Shown piece by piece: positions 16,326-25,296 of a DNA stretch of 64,000 nt (positions are counted from its first letter, which is position 1; each line of letters begins with the position of its first letter). The translations under genes were made by a program, and so were the position numbers. The notes beneath the pieces were generated by a model. It saw only the letters and a list, made by a program, of their open reading frames with translations, was not told the origin of the DNA and did no database searches. This stretch comes from UBA6170 sp034429975 (lineage in GTDB: Bacteria; Chloroflexota; Anaerolineae; Anaerolineales; Anaerolineaceae). Location of the stretch: NCBI GenBank assembly GCA_034429975.1, contig DAOUFM010000047.1:22430-86429 (forward strand). Direction: 5' to 3'.

Positions 16326-16363
16326 CGTACAGGGAGAAAGGAATACTGTAAATTTTATTTCTC

Positions 16364-17179
16364 TTAGTTTTCTGAAGATGGTAAAGTTGATAATGCTTCC
16401 CGGATCCCTTTTTGTAATTCGGTTGGAAATGACTTTAAGCTTTTTTGAACAATCATTTTTGTTGAGAGATGAGATATTCTCAAAATCAGATTTGATAAAT
16501 AACCGGAGGTTTCCACTGGATTTGTTCTGGCTAAATCATTCATAAGAAATGATAACAAGGCGATCACTTTGCGATGATTTACAGAAAAAAGTGGCGTGAG
16601 AATGGCTAGAATCCCTGGTAAATTCTTAAATTGGGGATCGTTAATGGTTGTTTGAATTGCGTAAATTGCAGTAATTTGCTGATTGATATCATTAGAATCA
16701 ACCCAATCCCGGATAATCCTCAGCCAATGTGCTTGGTTGCTTTGCCGGATCGGTTGCGAACCTACTGAAAAAAGGACTTGCTGTATTTCTTTATCAGCTG
16801 ATCTAGACCCCCACCTGACCAATCGATCAATTATCTCGGTGGTATATGCGGGAGGAAGTGAGCCCAGGAGCAGGGCGGCAAAATATTTTGTTTCAAACGT
16901 TTCATCTTTCCAGAGTTGATCTGCATAATCAAGCGCTAGATTCGGATTTTGTTTTCCCAAAAGGATTAGCCTTTGCTGAATATGATGCGTAACAATAGGG
17001 GACAGGTGGTATTTGGTTAATAATGATTTTCTTTGAAGATCGGTTCCAGCCCGATAAGCAAGATTGGCATGAACTTCTAAAAGTGAAATGAAATTATCAT
17101 GAAAAACTCTGCCAGGTAATTCAGGTTCAAAGATAGAATTAATTTGTTGAACCAAACGATCAAGATGAATGGCAGGCAT
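16364..17179 (-). CDS. Uncharacterised all-helical, HEAT-repeat-like protein
   Basis: The 271-residue product appears almost wholly alpha-helical, with repeated paired-helix patterns such as FETKYFAALLLGSLPPAYTTEIIDRLVRWG and RKVIALLSFLMNDLA. No signal peptide or membrane segment is seen. The arrangement resembles HEAT-like repeat proteins, including the AlkD-type DNA alkylation-repair glycosylases, but I cannot identify catalytic residues. It lies 32 bases after proS on the same strand and is probably co-transcribed with it. No function is assigned. Confidence 0.6.
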   Translation of the reverse strand: MPAIHLDRLVQQINSIFEPELPGRVFHDNFISLLEVHANLAYRAGTDLQRKSLLTKYHLSPIVTHHIQQRLILLGKQNPNLALDYADQLWKDETFETKYFAALLLGSLPPAYTTEIIDRLVRWGSRSADKEIQQVLFSVGSQPIRQSNQAHWLRIIRDWVDSNDINQQITAIYAIQTTINDPQFKNLPGILAILTPLFSVNHRKVIALLSFLMNDLARTNPVETSGYLSNLILRISHLSTKMIVQKSLKSFPTELQKGIREALSTLPSSEN

Positions 17180-17211
17180 TTTGTCTTTCTGAATTTAAAG
17201 TTTTACAAATA

Positions 17212-18645
17212 TTAATAGGCTTTTGCAAAATAAGTTTTATATTCGGCTGGTTTTCCACAATATATACATGTTCCAGCGGATTTTTCCTGGTTCAGGGGGC
17301 GGCAGCGACTGGTTGCTTTGGTATCATTTTTGATCGCTGTTTCACATTCTGCATCTCCGCACCAATAAGAAAAGGCCCATCCGTTTTGAATAATTTCCTG
17401 GAATTCGGAATAATCTTTCGGTTCAAATATATGACCGTCTCTAAAATCGGTTGCTTTTTTAAGCAGGCGATTGTGAAAATCACTCAGAATATTTTCAAGC
17501 TGACTGCTTAATTGATCCATCGATAGGAATAATTTACCGCTTTTTCCGGGAATGTCTCGTTGGGCAACAACAACGGTATGATTGTCTACATCCCGCGGGC
17601 CAATTTCGATGCGAAGCGGGACTCCGCGCATTTCCCAATCATTGAATTTAAATCCGGGAGTCAGATTCTCACGATCATCTACTTTGACTCTGAATTGTGA
17701 CAGCTCTTTTTGTAGTTGGCTGACTACTCCCATTACTTTTTGTTTTTCATCTTCTGTTTTGAAGATGGGCACGATCACGATCTGAATAGGCGCCAAGCGT
17801 GGAGGTAAGATTAATCCCTGATCATCACCATGGCTCATAATGATGGCGCCAACAAAGCGGGTTGAAAGTCCCCAGGAAGTTGTCCAGGCGTATTGAAGTT
17901 CGTTATTGCGGTCAAGATATTGAATGTCAAATGCTTTGGCAAAATTCTGCCCCAGATTATGGGACGTACCCGATTGGAGCGCTTTTGTATCCAGCATCAT
18001 CGCCTCAATCGTATAAGACCGATTGGCGCCAGCAAATTTTTCTGCATCTGATTTAATTCCGGGAATAACGGGAACTGCAGCTTCGTTAATTGCAAAATCA
18101 GCGTATATATTAAGCATCTTTAAAGTTTCTTCTTCCGCTTCTTCAGCGGTTTCGTGAGCAGTGTGACCTTCCTGCCAGTAGAATTCCAAAGTTCGTAAAA
18201 ACATGCGTGTGCGCATTTCCCAGCGCACGACATTTGCCCATTGATTGATGAGCACTGGTAAATCGCGATACGACTTTACCCATTTTGAATACATATGTCC
18301 AATAATCGTTTCAGAGGTGGGCCGAACGACCAAGGGTTCTTCCAGAGTTTGACCGCCGCCAATTGTTACTATGGCAAGTTCAGGAGAAAAACCCTCTACA
18401 TGCTCTTTTTCTTTTTCGAGAAAGGACATAGGAATAAACATTGGAAAAGCTGCATTTTCATGCCCAGTGTCCTTAAATCTTTTATCCAGAGCTTTTTGAA
18501 TATTTTCCCATAAGGCCCAGCCATACGGCCTTACAACCATGCAACCACGCACCGGAGCATAATCGGCTAATTCTGCTTTCTGGATAAGCTGATTGTACCA
18601 TTCGGAAAAATTTTCATTTTGTTTAGGGAGTTTTTCTTCACTCAT
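17212..18645 (-). CDS. proS: Prolyl-tRNA synthetase, archaeal/eukaryotic type
   Basis: The enzyme charges tRNA-Pro with proline in the cytoplasm. The 477-residue protein has the class II motif 2 and 3 regions (VRPTSETIIG, RWEMRTRMFLRTLEFYWQEGHTAH), an anticodon-binding domain (around residues 285-385), and the C-terminal zinc-binding-like domain with cysteines (WCGDAECE, CIYCGKPAEYKTYFAKAY) ending in Tyr. This is the shorter type 3 form without the bacterial INS editing domain. It heads a small minus-strand group with the HEAT-like gene. Confidence 0.96.
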   Translation of the reverse strand: MSEEKLPKQNENFSEWYNQLIQKAELADYAPVRGCMVVRPYGWALWENIQKALDKRFKDTGHENAAFPMFIPMSFLEKEKEHVEGFSPELAIVTIGGGQTLEEPLVVRPTSETIIGHMYSKWVKSYRDLPVLINQWANVVRWEMRTRMFLRTLEFYWQEGHTAHETAEEAEEETLKMLNIYADFAINEAAVPVIPGIKSDAEKFAGANRSYTIEAMMLDTKALQSGTSHNLGQNFAKAFDIQYLDRNNELQYAWTTSWGLSTRFVGAIIMSHGDDQGLILPPRLAPIQIVIVPIFKTEDEKQKVMGVVSQLQKELSQFRVKVDDRENLTPGFKFNDWEMRGVPLRIEIGPRDVDNHTVVVAQRDIPGKSGKLFLSMDQLSSQLENILSDFHNRLLKKATDFRDGHIFEPKDYSEFQEIIQNGWAFSYWCGDAECETAIKNDTKATSRCRPLNQEKSAGTCIYCGKPAEYKTYFAKAY

Positions 18646-18671
18646 GATGCTATGCTTTCTTTTTCAAGTAA

Positions 18672-19208
18672 TTATTGGTTGGTATTAATTAATGAGAGAA
18701 TTTGATCGATTGAATTCGCAAATTTTAAAGTATCTAAACTGGGAGCGGGAATATAACCATTTAGTTCTTCAATCATAAGATCAAACACTTTTTTCCATTC
18801 ATTCCCCACCAGGATGATTGGGACGGCTGGAATGGATTCGATCTGGATTCTATTCCACATTAAGCTGATTTCTGCCAGTGTTCCAGCCCCACCCGGGAGG
18901 GCAATAGCGGTATCGCAAGAGTCAATCAGGCGAATCATTCGATCCTGGATTGTTTCTAACTTCCATTCCTCCTTTACCCATGGGTTATGGTCGCGCTTTC
19001 TCCAGCGTTCAATTTCACCACAGGTAACGCCAATGACGTGCGCACCTGCTTCATAGGCACCTTTGGAACTTGCTTCCATCGTACCCATATAACCGCCAGT
19101 CAGAACTGTATGGCCTAATTTGCCTAAGTGATTGCCCAGTTGATAGGCAAACTCATATTCATTACTTCCAGGTTTGGGAGAAGAGCCACCAAATATAGTA
19201 ATATTCAT
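18672..19208 (-). CDS. LOG-family protein (putative nucleotide phosphoribohydrolase)
   Basis: The 178-residue protein has a Rossmann-like fold with GGSSPKPGS at the N-terminus, TGGYMGTMEASSKGA, and the diagnostic PGGAGTLAE motif of the LOG/YvdD family. Family members cleave nucleoside 5'-monophosphates (cytokinin-activating activity in plants); the bacterial substrate is often unknown. The spacing to proS is 26 bases on the same strand, so they may be co-transcribed. Confidence 0.85.
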   Translation of the reverse strand: MNITIFGGSSPKPGSNEYEFAYQLGNHLGKLGHTVLTGGYMGTMEASSKGAYEAGAHVIGVTCGEIERWRKRDHNPWVKEEWKLETIQDRMIRLIDSCDTAIALPGGAGTLAEISLMWNRIQIESIPAVPIILVGNEWKKVFDLMIEELNGYIPAPSLDTLKFANSIDQILSLINTNQ

Positions 19209-19243
19209 CGATCATCCTTTCAATCGTGTAATTTTACCGTATT

Positions 19244-19552
19244 TTAATCCCAATTACGCGCATAATTTTTCTTCAATTTTTTCTGAATAGCTTCTTCCAG
19301 GTCAATATTACAAATATGACAGAGTTGAAAAAGATAAAGGGCAACATCTGCTACTTCATCTGTTAATTTCTCTTGTTCGAATTTGTTTTCTTGCCATTGG
19401 AAAAGCTCCATCACTTCGCTGGCTTCTAATACCAATGAAATGGCAATATTTTTGGGGGATTGGGGGCGCTTGCTTTTGGGCAAATACCAACCTTTTTCAG
19501 TCACAAATTGATGCATATCTGCTGTTAATTGGTGAATATCTTTCCCCATCAT
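19244..19552 (-). CDS. MazG-like nucleotide pyrophosphohydrolase
   Basis: The 102-residue all-alpha protein carries the MazG/dCTPase signature: EASEVMELFQW followed by LTDEVADVALYLFQL, the two acidic clusters that bind Mg2+. Such enzymes hydrolyse noncanonical or excess (d)NTPs to NMP and pyrophosphate. Length fits the RS21-C6-like subfamily. Two ATG codons lie in tandem at the start. It sits between a LOG-family gene and a phosphatase gene on the same strand with short gaps. Confidence 0.85.
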   Translation of the reverse strand: MMGKDIHQLTADMHQFVTEKGWYLPKSKRPQSPKNIAISLVLEASEVMELFQWQENKFEQEKLTDEVADVALYLFQLCHICNIDLEEAIQKKLKKNYARNWD

Positions 19553-19584
19553 TCCTCGTTTCTTTTAGTCAATTTATTTAGAGA

Positions 19585-20064
19585 TTATTTTGAGATATTT
19601 AATATCTGTAAAATTTTAGGTAAGCCGGTTTTTATCCACTCATGAATCTCCTGGGCGGTATCAAGGTAATTCTGAAAAGAACCTCCAATTGGGTCTTCAA
19701 TGTTGGTTATTGAGCCGGACATTTCTGAAAGCATAAAAACTCTGTCTGAGTACTGAGGAAATTCAATTTGGATAGCTTCCTTATGGCCAGTTTCCATGGT
19801 GAGAATCAAATCAAATTGCGCGAGAAATTGAGCTGTTATGGTTTGGGATTTATGCTGACTGGTATCTAATCCACGTTCTGCCATGGCTTTAACTCCCAGG
19901 GGGGCAGCTGGGTAACCTTCGGCAGCCCAGGTTCCGGCAGATTGAATCTCAATAGATTGATCGAGATCCATTCTTTTTAGAGTGTCTTTCAGCAGGGCCT
20001 CCGCCATAGGTGATCGGCACTGGTTGGCGGTGCAAACGAAAAGAATGGATCCTTTTTGAGGCAT
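19585..20064 (-). CDS. Low-molecular-weight protein-tyrosine phosphatase family protein
   Basis: The 159-residue product has the P-loop CTANQCRSP (C-X5-R) at residues 10-20 and the distal EDPIGGSFQNY segment with the general-acid Asp. Such proteins dephosphorylate tyrosine residues or, in some relatives, reduce arsenate. The presence of the DP motif and the neighbouring GDP-mannose dehydratase suggest a role in polysaccharide control, which is an inference. Its start codon directly abuts the stop codon of gmd, implying co-translation. Confidence 0.88.
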   Translation of the reverse strand: MPQKGSILFVCTANQCRSPMAEALLKDTLKRMDLDQSIEIQSAGTWAAEGYPAAPLGVKAMAERGLDTSQHKSQTITAQFLAQFDLILTMETGHKEAIQIEFPQYSDRVFMLSEMSGSITNIEDPIGGSFQNYLDTAQEIHEWIKTGLPKILQILNISK

Positions 20065-21135
20065 TTAACGGTCCATGCTAACTACCTGGCTATCCCAACG
20101 GTGCCAGCGGCCATGATGCTTTTCTAAAAGGGACTTTCCTTCTCCTGGCGATTCCAGATCAACCAATTCAAGATCGGCATCCACCATTATTCGAACCAAT
20201 TCTTTAAAGTTAACCCGTGGTGTCCACCCGATTTCTTTAATCGCCCTGGAAGGGTCGGCAAGCAGGTAATCAACCTCATTTGGGCGGAAATATCGTGGAT
20301 CAATGCGGACGTATTCATTCCAATCCAGGTTTAAGTACCCGAAAGCTTCATCCAGAAATTCACGAACCGAATGAGCTTCACCAGTTCCAATCACAAAATC
20401 ACCGGCAACATCATGCTGCATCATTTTCCACATAGCAGCGACGTAATCCGGCGCATAGCCCCAGTCTCGTTTTGCATCCAGATTCCCCAAATAAAGATTT
20501 TTTTGGGTTCCTTTCACAATGTTGGCTAGTGCTCTGGTGATTTTGCGGGTCACAAATGTTTCACCCCGGCGGGGAGATTCATGGTTAAACAAAATTCCAT
20601 TGCTGGCGTAGATCCCATAACCATCGCGATATTGTTTGGTCACCCAGTAGGAGTATAATTTTGCGGCTGCATAAGGACTTTGAGGTTGGAAAGGTGTTTC
20701 TTCGTTTTGCGGTGGTCTCGAGGAACCATATAATTCACTTGAGGAAGCCTGATAGAATTTGGTTTTTACACCACTTTTACGAATCGCTTCCAAAATTCGA
20801 ATGGTACCTAAACCAGTCACGTCGCCTGTATACTCGGGCATGTCAAAGCTCACCCGAACATGACTTTGGGCTGCCAGATTATAGATTTCATCTGGTTGCA
20901 CATTGTAAATTACATCGACTAGAGCTTCAGATTGAGAAACATCGCCATAATGAAGAAATAACTTCACCTCGCCACCAGCATTATGAGGATCGTGATAAAT
21001 ATGATCAATTCGCCGGGTGTTAAATGTACTGGCCCTCCGAATTAGACCATGAACTTCGTAGCCTTGAGCCAGTAACAATTCCGCTAAATAAGAACCATCC
21101 TGACCGGTTATGCCAGTGATAAATGCCTTTTTCAA
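20065..21135 (-). CDS. gmd: GDP-mannose 4,6-dehydratase
   Basis: The enzyme converts GDP-D-mannose to GDP-4-keto-6-deoxymannose, the precursor of GDP-fucose, rhamnose and related sugars. The 356-residue protein has the NAD(P)-binding motif GITGQDGSYLAE, the SSSELYG segment and the catalytic Tyr-Lys pair in YAAAKLYSYW. It shows the family sequence FNHESPRRGETFVTRKI. The start is TTG at 21135 behind a strong AGGAGG at 21141-21146. manA at 39408 could supply mannose-phosphate for the same pathway. Confidence 0.97.
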   Translation of the reverse strand: MKKAFITGITGQDGSYLAELLLAQGYEVHGLIRRASTFNTRRIDHIYHDPHNAGGEVKLFLHYGDVSQSEALVDVIYNVQPDEIYNLAAQSHVRVSFDMPEYTGDVTGLGTIRILEAIRKSGVKTKFYQASSSELYGSSRPPQNEETPFQPQSPYAAAKLYSYWVTKQYRDGYGIYASNGILFNHESPRRGETFVTRKITRALANIVKGTQKNLYLGNLDAKRDWGYAPDYVAAMWKMMQHDVAGDFVIGTGEAHSVREFLDEAFGYLNLDWNEYVRIDPRYFRPNEVDYLLADPSRAIKEIGWTPRVNFKELVRIMVDADLELVDLESPGEGKSLLEKHHGRWHRWDSQVVSMDR

Positions 21136-21202
21136 AAAAACCTCCTGAATCTGTTGCTAGGTATCGATTATATCCAATAAAGTGCTTTATTAGAATTCGT
21201 CT

Positions 21203-23674
21203 TTACTTGCTACCAACCTTTGATTCTACTTTTGATTCCACCTTTGATTCTTTGATAAATTCTAATTTGTTTGTTTCTTTGTTTAAATCTACCAAAATCA
21301 CATCACCATCGCGAAATTCGCCTGCCAGAATGCTGATTGAAAGTGGGCTTTCGACAAATTTCTGTAAAGCTCGGCGGAGTGGACGTGCTCCAAACATGAC
21401 ATCATAACCTTCACTGGCGAGCCAATCGCGGGCTGCTTCACTTAAAACAACGGTAATTCCATTATCTTGCAATCGTTCCTGAATTTCTTTCATTTGTAAT
21501 TCGACGATTTGGATTACCTGTTCGAAGGTTAATTGAGAGAACATAATAATTTCATCAATACGATTAACAAATTCAGGACGGAAGGTGCTCTTTAATGTTT
21601 TTTCAATTTTCTCATGGGCGTCTCGTTCTTCATTTTCACTGGAAAGAAAACCCAGTGTTCCGCCTTTATTGATGAATTCAGTTCCCAGATTAGATGTCAT
21701 AATCAGGACGGTATTTCGAAAATCAACCACCTGACCCTGTCCGTCGGTTAATCTTCCATCGTCGAGAATTTGTAATAATGAGTTCCAGACTTCCGGGTGA
21801 GCCTTCTCAATTTCATCAAATAAAATAACACGATATGGACGGCGACGGACTGCTTCGGTGAGTTGACCGCCCTCTTCGTAACCGACATAGCCGGGAGGAG
21901 CACCAAACAAGCGTGAGGCGGTGTGCTGCTCACGATATTCACTCATATCGAGGCGAACCAACGCTTCTTCATCCCCAAACATGAAAGTAGCCAGGGCTTT
22001 TGCCAATTCGGTTTTGCCAACTCCAGATGGGCCAATGAAAATAAATGAGCCGATTGGCCGGCGGGGATCTTTTAACCCTGAGCGCGCTCGTCGAATGGCA
22101 TCAGAGATAGCTTTTACGGCTGCATCCTGCCCGATAATAATTTCATGGAGCCGGTCTTCCATGTGCAACAATTTCTCAGATTCAGTTTCCATCATTTGAT
22201 TGACTGGAATTCCTGTCCATTGGGCAACAACCTGGGCAATATCGTCTACATCCACCATTTCATCTAATTGATGTTCAACTTCCCATTTATCCCGTAAGGT
22301 ATCGAATTCAGTTTGGAGACGTAACCGCTCTGCTTTCATTCGGGCTGCCCGTTCGTAATCACGCTCGACACCAGCTTTTTCCTCTTCAGCAGTCAGCCGG
22401 TCGAGTTCTGTTTTCATGTTTTTTAATTCAGGGGGTAAGGAGAAAAGAGCTACCCGAAGCTTGGCTGCTGCTTCATCCATCAAATCGATCGCTTTGTCCG
22501 GTAAACGTCTATCGGTGACATATTGGGCAGATAATCTGGCTGCCGAGACCAACGCCTCATCAGAAAAGCGAACTTTGTGATGAGCTTCATAGCGGTCGCG
22601 CAAACCTTTCAGCATTTGAATCGTATCCTCAACACTGGGTTCATCGACATAAACCGGGGCAAAACGCCTTTCCAGTGCCGAATCCTTTTCAATATGTTTG
22701 TGATATTCATCCAGCGTGGTGGCGCCAATACACTGGAGTTCACCGCGCGCGAGAGCTGGTTTTAGCATATTGGACGCATCCATCGCGCCTTGAGCAGCTC
22801 CTGCTCCAACAACTGTATGTAACTCATCAATAAAAAGAATCACTTCACCTTCAGATCGTTGGACTTCTTCTATAGCGGCTTTAAGACGCTCCTCAAATTC
22901 ACCTCGAAAACGTGAACCCGCGATCATCGCACTTAAGTCCAGAGAAATGACTTTTTTCCCCATTAAGATCTCTGGAATATCATTGGAGGCAATTTTTTGT
23001 GCCAGACCTTCCACGATGGCGGTCTTTCCAACACCGGCTTCGCCGATTAATACCGGGTTATTTTTCGTTCGGCGCGAAAGGATCTGCATAACTCGCAAGA
23101 TTTCATTATCCCGCCCTATAACCGGATCCAGTTTTCCCTCCCGGGCTTGTGTGGTCAGATCACGGGAATATTTCTCCAGGCTGCGATAACGGGTTTCAGC
23201 CTGTGGATCAGTAACACGTTGACCACCGCGTAGTTGATTGATCGCTTCTACCACCCGTTCACGATTGATTCCGGAGCCTTCCAGAAGGCGGGCTGCAGGC
23301 GTGTTCTTTTCACTTAAAATTGCCAGGAAGATGTGTTCTGTAGAAATGTATTCATCTTTTAAGCGGCTGGCTTCTTCATTAGCCAAATCGATAATTCTTT
23401 TTACTCTGGGGGTAATAAATACCTGACCAGCTCCACCCCCGAAAATACTTGCTTTTGGACTGGTGCGGAGGATGTAATCCAATCTTTCTTCTAAAATGCT
23501 TGGATCAATTTTTAAAATTTCAAGAATTTGTGTAATGACTCCTTCTGGTTGTTCAATTAAAGCCAAAAGAATGTGCTCCGTATCAATTTGATTGTGTCCA
23601 TAGCGCTGAATGATTTCGGCAGCTCTTTGGGCAGCTTCCTGAGCACGTTCAGTGAATCGGTCAAATCTCATCAT
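21203..23674 (-). CDS. clpC: ClpC-type Clp protease ATPase / chaperone
   Basis: ClpC unfolds proteins and feeds them to ClpP. The 823-residue protein has two N-terminal Clp-N repeats (1-145), an AAA+ domain 1 with Walker A GEAGVGKTAI, a middle coiled-coil region with a UVR-like element (EEEKAGVERDYERAARMKAERLR), AAA+ domain 2 with GPSGVGKTELAKALA, and the C-terminal D2-small domain. The last residues form a short KVES repeat. The gene has its own upstream region and is not tightly joined to gmd. Confidence 0.97.
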   Translation of the reverse strand: MMRFDRFTERAQEAAQRAAEIIQRYGHNQIDTEHILLALIEQPEGVITQILEILKIDPSILEERLDYILRTSPKASIFGGGAGQVFITPRVKRIIDLANEEASRLKDEYISTEHIFLAILSEKNTPAARLLEGSGINRERVVEAINQLRGGQRVTDPQAETRYRSLEKYSRDLTTQAREGKLDPVIGRDNEILRVMQILSRRTKNNPVLIGEAGVGKTAIVEGLAQKIASNDIPEILMGKKVISLDLSAMIAGSRFRGEFEERLKAAIEEVQRSEGEVILFIDELHTVVGAGAAQGAMDASNMLKPALARGELQCIGATTLDEYHKHIEKDSALERRFAPVYVDEPSVEDTIQMLKGLRDRYEAHHKVRFSDEALVSAARLSAQYVTDRRLPDKAIDLMDEAAAKLRVALFSLPPELKNMKTELDRLTAEEEKAGVERDYERAARMKAERLRLQTEFDTLRDKWEVEHQLDEMVDVDDIAQVVAQWTGIPVNQMMETESEKLLHMEDRLHEIIIGQDAAVKAISDAIRRARSGLKDPRRPIGSFIFIGPSGVGKTELAKALATFMFGDEEALVRLDMSEYREQHTASRLFGAPPGYVGYEEGGQLTEAVRRRPYRVILFDEIEKAHPEVWNSLLQILDDGRLTDGQGQVVDFRNTVLIMTSNLGTEFINKGGTLGFLSSENEERDAHEKIEKTLKSTFRPEFVNRIDEIIMFSQLTFEQVIQIVELQMKEIQERLQDNGITVVLSEAARDWLASEGYDVMFGARPLRRALQKFVESPLSISILAGEFRDGDVILVDLNKETNKLEFIKESKVESKVESKVGSK
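21217..21252. repeat. Three tandem 12-bp units in the clpC 3' end
   Basis: Three imperfect copies of CCTTTGATTCTA (plus strand, 21217-21228, 21229-21240, 21241-21252) encode the repeated tetrapeptide ESKV at the ClpC C-terminus. The repeat keeps the frame, so unit gain or loss would only alter tail length. Confidence 0.75.
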
Positions 23675-23727
23675 AAGGGTAATGTCCTTCCAGTTTTTTA
23701 TTCCTAAATAAAGACCTATTACTAAGG

Positions 23728-23733
23728 ATTATA
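23728..23733 (-). promoter_or_regulatory. Candidate -10 box of clpC
   Basis: On the minus strand a perfect TATAAT (23728-23733) lies 54 bases before the clpC ATG in an AT-rich gap. A TTGATC is found 13 bases upstream, too close for a standard -35, so the -35 is unresolved. No CtsR-type heptad repeat is seen. Confidence 0.35.
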
Positions 23734-23852
23734 TCAAAATCTAATAGATCAAATCATCGCTATTGTATAAGAAGCCTATTAGATTTTTATAAAAACATTG
23801 ATTTTTCGATGAATCAAGAATTAACTGATCAAATTACCATATCAACCTGGTG

Positions 23853-23858
23853 TAAAAT
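23853..23858 (+). promoter_or_regulatory. -10 box of a probably leaderless acetyltransferase gene
   Basis: TAAAAT at 23853-23858 lies eight bases before the ATG at 23867. There is no ribosome site, so transcription is expected to begin at or next to the start codon. No convincing -35 is visible. Confidence 0.4.
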
Positions 23859-23866
23859 TAATTTGA

Positions 23867-24856
23867 ATGGAGCATAAAGAAGAAAACCGATCTGGGATTA
23901 TTCGAGAGGTAAATACGAATTCTGATCTGGGTGCCGTCGCGGATCTGATTGAATTATGTTTTAAAGATACGATCGACGAAGATGGATTGGACTATATCCG
24001 ATACTTAAGAAGACTGTCAACCAACAAAGAAGATTCACTTTTTGGTATTAACAATTCGCAAAATGCATTGGCTGCCATCCAGGGTTTTGTTTATGAAGTT
24101 AATGGAAAAATCGTAGGGAATCTATCAATGATCCCTTTTCAGAAAGGAGCTGATTTTGTTTATTTGGTAGCAAATGTTGCTGTTCATCCAGATTATCGGC
24201 GGCAACGGATCGGGTTCGATTTAACCGCAAAAGCATTAAAGCGTGCCAAAGAAAAATCAGCTCGCAGTGTCTGGTTACAGGTTCGGGATGATAATCCTCC
24301 AGCAATTAATTTATATAAACAAATGGGATTTATTGAACGTAGCCGGCGATCAACATACACATTTAATTCCAGAAATAGAATCAAAATTCCTCAAAACAAT
24401 AGAATAAAAATTTCTTCAAGAAAATCAGAGGAATGGATTAAACAAAAAGAATTATTGGCTGAAGTCTATCCTCCGGATGTTCGTTGGAATCTGGGTTTGC
24501 AAGATTCAAGACTATTGCCAGGCTTTTGGCAAAGCTTAGTGCGATTCTTTTCAGGCATTTCTATTGCGAATATTAGTGTTTATCAAGAAAATCAATTGCT
24601 TGGATTCGGTAGTCTGGAAAGAACTGCATTATATGCGGATAATTTATGGATAGCCTGCCAGGAAAAGAATGATCATGCAGTTATTCAAGCAGTGATTTTG
24701 CAATTTGTAAATAATAGTTTTTACTTTCGCCCTCTAACAGTTAATTTTCCTCAAAATCGAGGTGAGCACCTTTTTGAAGCACTCGGCTTTAAGAAAAACC
24801 ATACACTGATCTGGATGGAAGAAATTCTAGACTCTTCTGGAATTTCCTTAGAATAA
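23867..24856 (+). CDS. GNAT-family N-acetyltransferase with extra C-terminal domain
   Basis: The 329-residue protein has a GNAT acetyl-CoA binding core at about residues 15-160, with VANVAVHPDYRRQRIGFDLTAKAL (the R/Q-x-x-G/A loop reads RRQRIG) and NPPAINLYKQMGF. The C-terminal half (170-329) resembles a second, degenerate GNAT-like fold. It contains SLVRFFSGISIANISVYQENQLLGFG. The substrate is unknown. The gene lacks a ribosome site. It stands alone, divergent from clpC. Confidence 0.75.
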   Translation: MEHKEENRSGIIREVNTNSDLGAVADLIELCFKDTIDEDGLDYIRYLRRLSTNKEDSLFGINNSQNALAAIQGFVYEVNGKIVGNLSMIPFQKGADFVYLVANVAVHPDYRRQRIGFDLTAKALKRAKEKSARSVWLQVRDDNPPAINLYKQMGFIERSRRSTYTFNSRNRIKIPQNNRIKISSRKSEEWIKQKELLAEVYPPDVRWNLGLQDSRLLPGFWQSLVRFFSGISIANISVYQENQLLGFGSLERTALYADNLWIACQEKNDHAVIQAVILQFVNNSFYFRPLTVNFPQNRGEHLFEALGFKKNHTLIWMEEILDSSGISLE

Positions 24857-24906
24857 TGCTACTTTTCCAGCTGATATTCGTAGATTGTTTTTAGAAGGAG
24901 AACAAA

Positions 24907-25290
24907 ATGAAAAAATTCTTGCTGCGCTTGGCAATAAATGCAGTAGCTCTTTATGCCGCTGTTGCCTTATTACAAGGACGGGGAATAACCCCACAAAACG
25001 AAAATTGGTTAAGTTTTGTCTGGCTGGCATTAATCTTTGGGTTGGTTAATGCCGTGATTCGCCCTATTTTAATTGTGATGAGCTGCCCTTTGCTTGTTTT
25101 AACATTGGGATTGGGAACATTGGTCATTAATACATTAATGTTTATGATGGCAGGTTGGGTTGGTACCCAGTTCAAAGTTGGATTTACTGTGGAGTCTTTT
25201 TGGGCTGGTTTCCTGGGAGCTCTGATCGTCAGTGTGGTGAGTTTTGTGTTAACCACATTGTTCAAAGATGATTTGAAGAAACATTCTTGA
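24907..25290 (+). CDS. Phage holin family 4-like membrane protein
   Basis: The 127-residue product has four hydrophobic segments and the conserved pattern ALIFGLVNAVIRPILIVMSCPLLVLTLG, characteristic of the widespread PF04020 family (four-helix phage holin superfamily IV). These are common chromosomal membrane proteins and need not be phage-derived; no other phage genes are near. The ribosome site AGAAGGAG precedes the ATG. It ends six bases from the convergent EamA gene. Confidence 0.8.
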   Translation: MKKFLLRLAINAVALYAAVALLQGRGITPQNENWLSFVWLALIFGLVNAVIRPILIVMSCPLLVLTLGLGTLVINTLMFMMAGWVGTQFKVGFTVESFWAGFLGALIVSVVSFVLTTLFKDDLKKHS

Positions 25291-25296
25291 AAGTGA

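Noticed and set aside
24907..25290. Prophage remnant around the holin-family gene
   Set aside because: PF04020 proteins are common chromosomal membrane proteins. No integrase, capsid or lysis genes are nearby.
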